A stretch of 22,258 bases of DNA from a virus, in the IMG/VR virus record IMGVR_UViG_3300044800_000327, positions 1 through 22,258 of that record; one strand, given 5' to 3'. The notes beneath the pieces are model-generated. The model made no database searches. It was given only the letters and a program-made list of their open reading frames with translations, and was not told the origin of the DNA. Position 1 is the stretch's first letter, and each line of letters starts with the position of its first letter. The position numbers and the translations under genes were made by a program. Of the stretch, positions 14,400 to 21,447 are shown piece after piece.

Positions 14400-15215
14400 A
14401 TGATTGAAAACGAAAAAACTCCAAGATTTTGGTCAAGCAGATATTGGTCAAGAAACAACATTTCAGATGTTTTGAAAGAAGTTGTTGAACCTGAAACTGT
14501 TGACGTATCATCAATTAAAATGAACGAAACATTAAATCCATTTATTTGGGAATCGGACGAAAAAATAAAACCTGAAGTAAGAAATATATTGCTAAAAAAT
14601 GCTAAAAGATTTATTGAATTTTCAGATGTTGAAAATTTGAAATTTAATGATGTTATGTTAACTGGCAGTATGTCAAATTATAATTATAATGACGAATCAG
14701 ATTTAGATGTACATATAGTATTGGATTTTAATCAAATTTCTGAAAATAAAGAATTTGTTGGTGACTTTTTTAAATTAAAAAAAGCATTGTGGGCAGATAA
14801 ACTTCCAATACAGGTGAAAGGTCATGAAGTTGAAGTATATTTTCAGGATGCTGGAGAACCACATCATTCATCTGGTACATATTCATTAGTTAAAGATGAA
14901 TGGATTAGAAAACCGACAAAAAAAGTCATAAATGTTGATTCTGCTGATGTTCAATTAAAGTCTGCAGATATAATGAATGCGATTGATGATCTTGATAGTA
15001 ATAAAAATCAAAACGATTTTTTAAAAAAACACGAACAATTAAAAAATAAAATAAAAAAATACAGACAAGCAGGACTTGATAGTAACGCTGGTGAGTTTTC
15101 AACTGAAAATCTTGTATTTAAGGTATTGAGGAATACTGGTTATTTAGAAAAAATGGTTGAATTTAAAAATGACTATTTAACTAAAGAATTAAGTTTAAAT
15201 GAATTTATGACATGA
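14400..15215 (+). CDS. Predicted nucleotidyltransferase (Pol beta-like fold) with possible cleavable leader
   Basis: The product is 271 aa. Residues 86-107 read MLTGSMSNYNYNDESDLDVHI. This is the G-S then D-x-D signature of the Pol beta nucleotidyltransferase superfamily: GS at 89-90, Asp101 and Asp103. A following strand, GHEVEVYFQDAGE (141-153), may supply the third acid. The substrate is unknown; family members transfer nucleotides to RNA ends, proteins or small molecules. The first 40 residues look unstructured and end in MNE (41-43), which could be a prohead-protease site. Placement between a tagged protein and the 858-aa head-type protein fits a virion-packaged enzyme, as T4 Alt is. It overlaps the next gene by ATGA. 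Confidence 0.75.
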   Translation: MIENEKTPRFWSSRYWSRNNISDVLKEVVEPETVDVSSIKMNETLNPFIWESDEKIKPEVRNILLKNAKRFIEFSDVENLKFNDVMLTGSMSNYNYNDESDLDVHIVLDFNQISENKEFVGDFFKLKKALWADKLPIQVKGHEVEVYFQDAGEPHHSSGTYSLVKDEWIRKPTKKVINVDSADVQLKSADIMNAIDDLDSNKNQNDFLKKHEQLKNKIKKYRQAGLDSNAGEFSTENLVFKVLRNTGYLEKMVEFKNDYLTKELSLNEFMT

Positions 15216-15463
15216 ACAGATATATCTTAACAGAAGCACAATTACGTGAATATGTTGAAACAAAAAAATCTGAAAAGATTTTTTACGACATATTGGAAGA
15301 TTTGCATAAAAATGCGAAATTTTTAAATGAAAATATTTCACGTCAGAGAACAAACCAAACAATTATTGAGAATTACAAAAGAAAAGACTTGTTAACTTCC
15401 AGAGTTGTTGAAATGCTAATTAAGAATAAAATTATTGATGAAAAGCATGAAATAATTCTATAA
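15212..15463 (+). CDS. Small helical phage protein of unknown function
   Basis: The product is 83 aa and starts MNRYILTEAQLREYVETKKS, inside the stop of the upstream gene (ATGA overlap), so it is translationally coupled. It is predicted mostly helical and charged. LNE occurs at residues 38-40, after an N-terminal stretch reminiscent of a leader. No domain is recognised. It ends 76 nt before the 858-aa gene, which has its own late motif. Confidence 0.65.
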   Translation: MNRYILTEAQLREYVETKKSEKIFYDILEDLHKNAKFLNENISRQRTNQTIIENYKRKDLLTSRVVEMLIKNKIIDEKHEIIL

Positions 15464-15487
15464 TAGTATTTTTTTGTTCATAATAAA

Positions 15488-15496
15488 GTATTTATA
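15488..15496 (+). promoter_or_regulatory. Putative late promoter element GTATTTATA
   Basis: AAAGTATTTATAAAAAAATA begins at 15485; the core ends 42 nt before the ATG at 15539. The same downstream sequence (AAAAAAATATAA) follows the motif before the portal gene. Confidence 0.55.
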
Positions 15497-15538
15497 AAAA
15501 AATATAACGTACATAATAAATATTTTAAAATTTTTCAC

Positions 15539-18115
15539 ATGAAAAAACATGCATCAGAAGAAGCATTTTACCAAAGACTTAAAGAATTGGCAGAAGTAAA
15601 TAAACCTGTATTAAAGGACAATACCCGTAATTTGGGTACTTTAATCGATTACAAAAGAGCAGCAGATGGTATTGCTTATGGTATTATAAAAGAACAACAT
15701 CACTACTATATTAAAAAAGCTGGTATAAAAGAAAACCCAAGTGTAGCAGATTTTGCATATATCGGTGGTTTGTCAAATATAACAGAATATCAGTATTCTA
15801 AATTATCAGAAGCTGATAAACAAAGAAATATGATCTTTGGCACTATTAATGAAGCTGTTTCTCATAAACCAAGTTTAACTGGCAGTAAGAAAAAAAGACT
15901 TAATGAAGATAGAGCAGGAAAAGAAATTGATAATGCTGAAAGTAAATTAGGTGATTTAGATGCAGCAACAAGTGCTGAAACAACTCCTGAAACCCCGGGT
16001 GCTCCATTAGAAATTGGTGCAGAACCATCAACACCTGATGCAGTTTCCAGTGAACCTGCTGCTGGTACAGAAGAACCAGTTGCTGGTGCAGAAGAACCTG
16101 CTCCTGCAGATAATGCAGAACCTGTTCCTGCTGGCGGTGAAGAAACCGATGTTACTACTGGTGACGAAACTCCTACTGGTGATGAAGAATTACCACCTGA
16201 AGGTGACGAAACTGGTGTAGCTCCTGAAGGTGACGAAACTCCTGCAGGCGATGAAGAAGTTACAAAATTGATTGGTAAGTTAACAAATAGAGTTAGAAAA
16301 ACTGAAATGGAAGACCCTGAAATTAAAGGTGAATTAAAATCACTTATATCAGCATATAAAGATAAATTGAAAAAAATGGATATTGAAGACAGAAAAGAAA
16401 TTGCTGACGGTATCCTTAAAGTTGTTGGTGCTGAAGAAATTGCAGATTTAGGTAACAGTGTAGAACAAGACAAACCTGAAGGTGTTAATCCTGAAGGTGG
16501 AATTGAAGAAGAACAGTGTGCAGAATGTGGTGGATTTGGTAAATATGCTGAATCAAGAGGTTATGACAGTCCAGAAAAATTCATGGAATGCGATAGTGAA
16601 GAACAAGCAAACGTTGTAAACGGTTATGTGGGCGCACAGGAAGATGGCATGAATGACGGTGACGAAAAAACAATTAGTTTAGTTATAAAATTATCTCCAG
16701 AAATTCTTGATAAATTAAAATCGGATTATGGTCGTGATGATTATGCTGAAAAAATGCAACCACAAGTTGATTCAATGAATGAATCTGAAGAAGATACAAT
16801 GGCACAACTCAACGAATTTTGGGGTGGATTAGGTGCTTTAGGTAAAGCTGCAGGTCAAGGTATTGGTAAAGCTGCTGGTGCAGTAGGTGGTGCAATTGGT
16901 GGTGCTGCTAAAGGTGCATATAATGCTGTTGGTAATGCTGCAAGTAACGTTAAAACAGGTGTTCAAAACGCTGTATCAAATATTAAAAAAACATATAATC
17001 AGGGTGAAATAAATCCTGAAGTATCAAAACTTGAAAGTGCTGCTGCTGATTTAGGAAAACAAATCGCTGCTTTAAATAAAAGAATGGTTGGTGCTGGTCA
17101 ACAACCTGTTAATGTTAAAAGTATTTTAACAACAATCCAAAATCAACTTGGTGCTGGTGGTCAGGCAAACTTAGGTAAGTTAAGAGCTGCTGAAGGTGTT
17201 GTAGACCCTGCAAATGTTGAAGTTCAACCAAATGTATTAAAGGAAGAAGATGAAACCGATGAACCAGAAATAGAAAAAACTGGTGAAGAAACTCCAGAAG
17301 TAGGTATTGAAACTGGTGAAGAAACTCCTGAAACTCCAGAAACTGGTGAAGAAACTCCAGAAATTGGTGTTGAACCTGATAAAGCTGCTGATAATGTTAG
17401 TTTCTTTGGAAAAGATTCTCAATCATTAGGTGGTGGTGTTGTTAAACCAGATGGTGCTCCAACAACTGCTGTTGATGTTACAATTGAACCAGATAAAACC
17501 ATTCAAATTACAATGAATGAAGCTAAGAAAAAACTGATTAAACAAATTGCAGAAGGTGTTAATTCTTATATGAATGAAATTTCACCTGTAAAAAAACTTG
17601 AACCAGTAAAAAGTCTTCCACCTGTAATGAGCGAAAGTGAAGTAAAATTAAGAAAATATATTCGTACAAGACTTGAAGAAAAAGCAGGTTTGAGAAAAGC
17701 AAATCTTAATGAAGGCAAAAAATCAGCAAATCTGAAAAAACTTGATGAGGTAATTGACAAACAATTTAAATTGTTCGAATCTGTTGTGCTTAAAAAAAAA
17801 GATAAATTGAATGAGGTATTAGGACTTGAGAAATTAGGAATTAATGTCACTCCTGAAGAAAGAGTTGCTGCTGGTTATAAAAATTTAAATTCAACTGATC
17901 AAGATAAAATTACTGAATTGTTTCAAATTGCTTTTAAAAACATAATTATAAATCCAAAAATGAGTATTATTGGAGATGCTGCAAAAAAAGCAACACCAGA
18001 AGAAAAATATGAACTTCTTAAACAATATGTTGCTGGTGGCGGTGGCACATTAAGAGTAGATAAAACGGGTAAATTAATTTACGCATCAAGACAATTTCAA
18101 AATACTGGAAAATAA
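15539..18115 (+). CDS. Large acidic, probably proteolytically processed head protein (prohead core or internal protein)
   Basis: The product is 858 aa. Zones in order: a conserved-looking N-terminal domain (SEEAFYQRLKELAEVNKP, NLGTLIDYKRAADGIAYG and DFAYIGGLSNITEYQY, residues 6-105); an Ala/Pro/Glu/Thr acidic linker (145-240); a helical segment; QCAECGGFGKYAE (326-338); a Gly/Ala-rich stretch (427-470, such as GKAAGAVGGAIGGAAKGAYN); a second EETPE-rich linker (570-615); and a basic helical C-terminus. Eight hydrophobic-Asn-Glu sites occur: INE 103, LNE 121, MNE 413, LNE 424, MNE 659, MNE 678, LNE 723 and LNE 757. T4 prohead protease cuts after (L/I)-x-E, and such sites mark scaffold and internal proteins that are cut during maturation. 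No fold is recognised for certain. It ends at a strong terminator. Confidence 0.8.
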   Translation: MKKHASEEAFYQRLKELAEVNKPVLKDNTRNLGTLIDYKRAADGIAYGIIKEQHHYYIKKAGIKENPSVADFAYIGGLSNITEYQYSKLSEADKQRNMIFGTINEAVSHKPSLTGSKKKRLNEDRAGKEIDNAESKLGDLDAATSAETTPETPGAPLEIGAEPSTPDAVSSEPAAGTEEPVAGAEEPAPADNAEPVPAGGEETDVTTGDETPTGDEELPPEGDETGVAPEGDETPAGDEEVTKLIGKLTNRVRKTEMEDPEIKGELKSLISAYKDKLKKMDIEDRKEIADGILKVVGAEEIADLGNSVEQDKPEGVNPEGGIEEEQCAECGGFGKYAESRGYDSPEKFMECDSEEQANVVNGYVGAQEDGMNDGDEKTISLVIKLSPEILDKLKSDYGRDDYAEKMQPQVDSMNESEEDTMAQLNEFWGGLGALGKAAGQGIGKAAGAVGGAIGGAAKGAYNAVGNAASNVKTGVQNAVSNIKKTYNQGEINPEVSKLESAAADLGKQIAALNKRMVGAGQQPVNVKSILTTIQNQLGAGGQANLGKLRAAEGVVDPANVEVQPNVLKEEDETDEPEIEKTGEETPEVGIETGEETPETPETGEETPEIGVEPDKAADNVSFFGKDSQSLGGGVVKPDGAPTTAVDVTIEPDKTIQITMNEAKKKLIKQIAEGVNSYMNEISPVKKLEPVKSLPPVMSESEVKLRKYIRTRLEEKAGLRKANLNEGKKSANLKKLDEVIDKQFKLFESVVLKKKDKLNEVLGLEKLGINVTPEERVAAGYKNLNSTDQDKITELFQIAFKNIIINPKMSIIGDAAKKATPEEKYELLKQYVAGGGGTLRVDKTGKLIYASRQFQNTGK

Positions 18116-18131
18116 TAATAATGAGACATAT

Positions 18132-18161
18132 AAAAAACCCGAAATATTTTCGGGTTTTTTT
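18132..18161 (+). terminator. Intrinsic terminator after the 858-aa head protein gene
   Basis: AAAAAACCCGAAA pairs with TTTCGGGTTTTTT across a very short loop and is followed by a T-run. It is a strong, largely symmetrical terminator 17 nt after the stop at 18115. Confidence 0.88.
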
Positions 18162-18173
18162 GTAACCTTTTCT

Positions 18174-18180
18174 TATTTAT
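18174..18180 (+). promoter_or_regulatory. Weak late-type element TATTTAT
   Basis: CTTATTTATTTTCG lies directly after the terminator, 28 nt before the ATG at 18209. It lacks the leading G of the consensus, so it is a weaker candidate. Confidence 0.35.
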
Positions 18181-18208
18181 TTTCGTATAAGTACATAAAT
18201 CTAATATT

Positions 18209-18625
18209 ATGGCGCAAATTGAAATTATAGAAAACAAATACCGCAGAACATATGCTGGTGGGTCAAAGAAAAAAGAACTGGAACTTTTTTTAAAAGTACA
18301 GGGCACAAAAGAAGATCATTCTGATTGTGATTGGCTTGAATATAGAAGAATATTATTTACATATTTGAAAGACGTTATAATAGTTTTGTATTCATGGAAA
18401 CAATATTGTTTGTTTGAAAGCTATCTTTTTTTATTCTTGTCACTAATATTTTTAAAAATACAATATGTACTATTCATCTTATTGGGTATTGCAATTATAT
18501 TTCAAATTCTTCATTTTGTTTTTTCTGAAAAGGAAAAAGAATTTCTCAGAGCATATGATATGAGCCAAACGATACTCTTAAGCGAAATAAAGAAAAGATT
18601 GGGATTTGATCTTGATAAAATTTAA
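18209..18625 (+). CDS. Small membrane protein with two transmembrane helices
   Basis: The product is 138 aa. A cytoplasm-type basic N-terminus (YRRTYAGGSKKKELELFLK) is followed by two hydrophobic helices separated by a short turn (YLFLFLSLIFLKIQYVLFIL, then LGIAIIFQILHFVF, about residues 71-107). A charged C-terminal helix follows (EKEKEFLRAYDMSQTILLSE). The helical hairpin with both ends on one side suggests an inner-membrane protein. No signal peptide or known family is recognised. It lies alone between a terminator and a late motif. Roles such as holin or superinfection exclusion cannot be supported. Confidence 0.7.
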   Translation: MAQIEIIENKYRRTYAGGSKKKELELFLKVQGTKEDHSDCDWLEYRRILFTYLKDVIIVLYSWKQYCLFESYLFLFLSLIFLKIQYVLFILLGIAIIFQILHFVFSEKEKEFLRAYDMSQTILLSEIKKRLGFDLDKI

Positions 18626-18645
18626 AATTAACTTAAACATTTACA

Positions 18646-18654
18646 GTATTTATG
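18646..18654 (+). promoter_or_regulatory. Putative late promoter element GTATTTATG
   Basis: ACAGTATTTATGGTAAAATA begins at 18643; the core ends 13 nt before the ATG at 18668. Confidence 0.55.
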
Positions 18655-18667
18655 GTAAAATAATATC

Positions 18668-19150
18668 ATGGAATACGAAGACAACAAGTTAAAGTTGATT
18701 TATGTACATAAGATCGGGTACAATGTAAATTATGAGGGATTATATGAATTTATTTTTTCTCTCGATGAAACTAATGTTGATATGGAAGGTTGGTGTTGGG
18801 ATATGTCACCTGCATGCGATCATGCAATGCCACCAACAGAAGAATTTATTAATGCAATTTTTAATTTAAAAACAAGTTCATTTGATTTATTTTGCTTACA
18901 TGAAGCTACTGATAGAGAATATATGCATGGCTATCATACTATTCATTGTTTAGCATATGAAGTTGAAAAAAGAGATGAAGATAACAATGTTAGTGATTAT
19001 CATGAGATGTTTGAAACTGAAAATAATGATGTTCCATTATTGGTATTTCATTATGGTATGACATTAACAAAAGTTAAAGACTTGCTTAATTCAAGAAAAA
19101 TCATTCTAAAAAATAATGAATTTGTAGAAACATCTTCTATAAAATTCTAA
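18668..19150 (+). CDS. Phage protein of unknown function upstream of the terminase
   Basis: The product is 160 aa, acidic and aromatic-rich. The N-terminal part (YVHKIGYNVNYEGLYEFIFS, then GWCWDMSPACDHAMPPTEEF) follows a pattern I recall in hypothetical proteins of cyanophages and other T4-like phages: a GxNxxGxYxYEFxFS start followed by a WD and PP stretch. The middle holds HEATDREYMHGYHTIHCLAY with several His that could bind a metal. No signal peptide or membrane helix is present. The late motif is 13 nt upstream. Function unknown. Confidence 0.75.
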   Translation: MEYEDNKLKLIYVHKIGYNVNYEGLYEFIFSLDETNVDMEGWCWDMSPACDHAMPPTEEFINAIFNLKTSSFDLFCLHEATDREYMHGYHTIHCLAYEVEKRDEDNNVSDYHEMFETENNDVPLLVFHYGMTLTKVKDLLNSRKIILKNNEFVETSSIKF

Positions 19151-19151
19151 C

Positions 19152-19159
19152 GTATTTAT
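19152..19159 (+). promoter_or_regulatory. Putative late promoter element GTATTTATA preceding a hairpin RNA
   Basis: CGTATTTATAATTGCCC follows the stop at 19150. The next late motif, for the terminase, lies 91 nt further on. The interval has no ORF, so this element would produce either a longer terminase leader or a short RNA containing the stem at 19200-19227. Confidence 0.4.
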
Positions 19160-19199
19160 AATTGCCCATCTTACCATATTAGGAAGAAGGGGTTCTGGA

Positions 19200-19227
19200 G
19201 CGTGATACATCAAGATATGTACCACGC
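19200..19227 (+). other. Stable hairpin in the terminase upstream region
   Basis: GCGTG (19200-19204) pairs with CACGC (19223-19227). After one mismatch, TACAT (19206-19210) pairs with ATGTA (19217-19221) over loop CAAGAT. It has higher GC than the surroundings and is followed by TTTGCGGTTTTAT, so it may be a weak terminator or a structured RNA. Confidence 0.55.
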
Positions 19228-19249
19228 TTTGCGGTTTTATAGGGTGAGA

Positions 19250-19258
19250 GTATTTATT
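19250..19258 (+). promoter_or_regulatory. Putative late promoter element GTATTTATT for terminase
   Basis: GAGAGTATTTATTATAAAAA begins at 19246; the core ends 13 nt before the ATG at 19272. Confidence 0.55.
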
Positions 19259-19271
19259 ATAAAAATTTATA

Positions 19272-21374
19272 ATGAGTCTTAAAGATATCGACCCTGATAG
19301 TATTCCCGAAAAAGATAATGACGAATCGTTATTTCCTGAACACGTACCGTTAATTCCTCTTAATATACAAAGAGAAAAAGAAAAAGAGGAACTTAGAAAA
19401 AAAGCCAAAGAACTTAGAAAAAAAATTGGTAAAATTGAACCAATCGTTGTTACTAAAGATGGTACTGCAAAAAAAGCCAGTGAATTAATTAAATCAGAAC
19501 AAGAATATGAAATAGTTCGTTGCGGTATAAATCCAATTTATTTTATTGAAACATATTTAACAATTTTTGACCAGACAAAAGGTGTTGCAGGTCTTATTGT
19601 TCCATTTATATTATTTGATTTTCAAGTAAAACTCATTAAAACATATATGGAAAATAGATTTGTTGTTGCAAACAAATATCGTCAAGCAGGTGTTACAACA
19701 ACAACTTGTGCATATATTGCATGGTATGTAATGTTCAATCAAAACAGACAAGTTGCTATTGTTGCAGATAGACTCGAAACTGCTCGTGATGAAATCATGA
19801 ATGACGTTGTTGATTTTATTGAAAGTTGTCCTAAATGGTTAAGACCAAAAACTGGTAGAGATACGGGTGAAAGAAATTTAAAGGATACTCAAAAATTAAA
19901 AGTATATGATAATAATTCAAAATTAGGTGCTTTCTCATCTAAGGGTCTTCGTGGTTATACACCAACATTATTGTTTTGGGATGAAACTGCATGGACAGAA
20001 AAAGGTGATAAATTCTGGACATCAGCGAAACCAACATTACAAACTGGTGGTTCTGCAATTATGGTATCAACACCTTCTGGTCTTGATGCTGTGTTCTATA
20101 AAACTTTTAATGGTGCTCGTAGAAATGAAAATAATTTTAAAGCAGTTGAATTATGGTGGTATAATGACCCAAGATATAATAAAGATTTGAGTTGGATTAA
20201 GAATAAAGGTAAAGAAACCGAAAATAAAATATTTGATCAAAATTGGGATAATATAACAAGAATTAAGATGATGGATGATGGCTGGGAAGCCAGTTCTCCT
20301 TGGTTTGAAGATCAGATCAGAGAAGCAGATGGGGATATGCGTAAGATTGCACAGGAATTATTGTGTTCTTTCTTAGGTTCTGGTGATAATTTTATTGCTG
20401 AAGAATACTTAAAGCGTATTCAGGAAGAAGAAATAACAACACCAATTCGTCAGGAATATATTGATTTAAATACATGGATTTGGGAAGACCCGATTGTGGG
20501 AGAAGATTATATTATGGCATTAGATGCTTCTGCAGGACATGGAGAAGATAATTCCACAATGAATATGCTTAAAACCGTTGAAGTAATTGAAGAAAAGATA
20601 ATTACAAAAAATGGTAGAACCAAGAAAGTTAAGATTAGACGACATAAAGTAGAACAAGTTGCAGAATATTATGGCAAAGTAACTCCGCAAACATTAGCTG
20701 AAATAGCATATCATTATGGAAGAGAATATAATAATGCATATTGTGTAGTTGATATCACTGGTGGTTATGGTGTTCAGACAGTTGAAAAATTACTTGATTC
20801 TGGATATGAAAATATCCATTATGCCGAAGTAACACATAAACCAAGTAGAGACAGATTACAAGGTTACATTAGAAAAGGTCAAAAGACAATGAGTGATGGT
20901 GCAGTTATGAACGTGGATTTAATCCCCGGATTTTTCATTGGTGGTAACCGTGCTTCAGTAGTACTTGAATTGCAAAGAGCAATTCATTTAAAAGATGTTA
21001 TTATTCATTCTGTCAGATTATTAAATGAATTAAAAACATTCGTCACTGTAGCAGGAAATCGTGTTGCAGATCATAAACGTTCATTTCATGATGATTCAAT
21101 CATGGGATTATCAATTGGGTTATATGTATTGAATTTTGATATGGCACGTTATAAACAAAGTAAGGGGATTACTGAAAAAATGCTTAATGCAATTATTACT
21201 ATCAATGATATAAATGAAATTGGAAGAAGAGTACCTACTGGTCATACTCTTACTATTAGAGATACCACTATTAAGAATAAACCCATGATTTCGCCCAATA
21301 ATGTATCACCATTAAATCCATATGGAGCAAATGCATGGTTATTTGATGGATTGAAAGAGAAAAAGAAAAAATAA
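19272..21374 (+). CDS. Terminase large subunit (T4 gp17-like), DNA packaging ATPase/nuclease
   Basis: The product is 700 aa. The ATPase domain has a P-loop-position motif, KYRQAGVTTTT (135-145); Walker B TLLFWDE (232-238) with the catalytic Glu; and a coupling motif STPSG (266-270). The RNase H-like nuclease domain has YIMALDASAGHGEDNS (413-428, first Asp), CVVDITGGYG (491-500, second acid) and a late RSFHDDSIMGLSIGLYVL with the final acids. The family powers packaging of DNA into the prohead at the portal and cuts concatemers. The charged 80-residue N-terminus (KEKEELRKKAKELRKKIGK) precedes the ATPase. The P-loop lacks the usual Lys of GKT and has Val instead; an upstream Lys/Arg may compensate, as in other divergent terminases. 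The portal gene follows 73 nt later. Confidence 0.95.
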   Translation: MSLKDIDPDSIPEKDNDESLFPEHVPLIPLNIQREKEKEELRKKAKELRKKIGKIEPIVVTKDGTAKKASELIKSEQEYEIVRCGINPIYFIETYLTIFDQTKGVAGLIVPFILFDFQVKLIKTYMENRFVVANKYRQAGVTTTTCAYIAWYVMFNQNRQVAIVADRLETARDEIMNDVVDFIESCPKWLRPKTGRDTGERNLKDTQKLKVYDNNSKLGAFSSKGLRGYTPTLLFWDETAWTEKGDKFWTSAKPTLQTGGSAIMVSTPSGLDAVFYKTFNGARRNENNFKAVELWWYNDPRYNKDLSWIKNKGKETENKIFDQNWDNITRIKMMDDGWEASSPWFEDQIREADGDMRKIAQELLCSFLGSGDNFIAEEYLKRIQEEEITTPIRQEYIDLNTWIWEDPIVGEDYIMALDASAGHGEDNSTMNMLKTVEVIEEKIITKNGRTKKVKIRRHKVEQVAEYYGKVTPQTLAEIAYHYGREYNNAYCVVDITGGYGVQTVEKLLDSGYENIHYAEVTHKPSRDRLQGYIRKGQKTMSDGAVMNVDLIPGFFIGGNRASVVLELQRAIHLKDVIIHSVRLLNELKTFVTVAGNRVADHKRSFHDDSIMGLSIGLYVLNFDMARYKQSKGITEKMLNAIITINDINEIGRRVPTGHTLTIRDTTIKNKPMISPNNVSPLNPYGANAWLFDGLKEKKKK

Positions 21375-21377
21375 TAT

Positions 21378-21424
21378 GTATTTATATTTAGTAACGACTT
21401 TTCAGAGATTTCTAAGTATTTATA
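21378..21424 (+). promoter_or_regulatory. Two putative late promoter elements before the portal gene
   Basis: GTATTTATA occurs twice, at 21378-21386 and 21416-21424. The second ends 23 nt before the ATG at 21448 and is followed by AAAAAAATATAA, as at 15488. Confidence 0.5.
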
Positions 21425-21447
21425 AAAAAATATAAAAAATTATAAAA

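Noticed and set aside
15862-16473. 203-aa minus-strand ORF opposite the 858-aa gene
   Set aside because: Its Ser/Pro/Ala-rich composition mirrors the acidic Pro/Glu linkers of the plus-strand gene, and it has no promoter motif.
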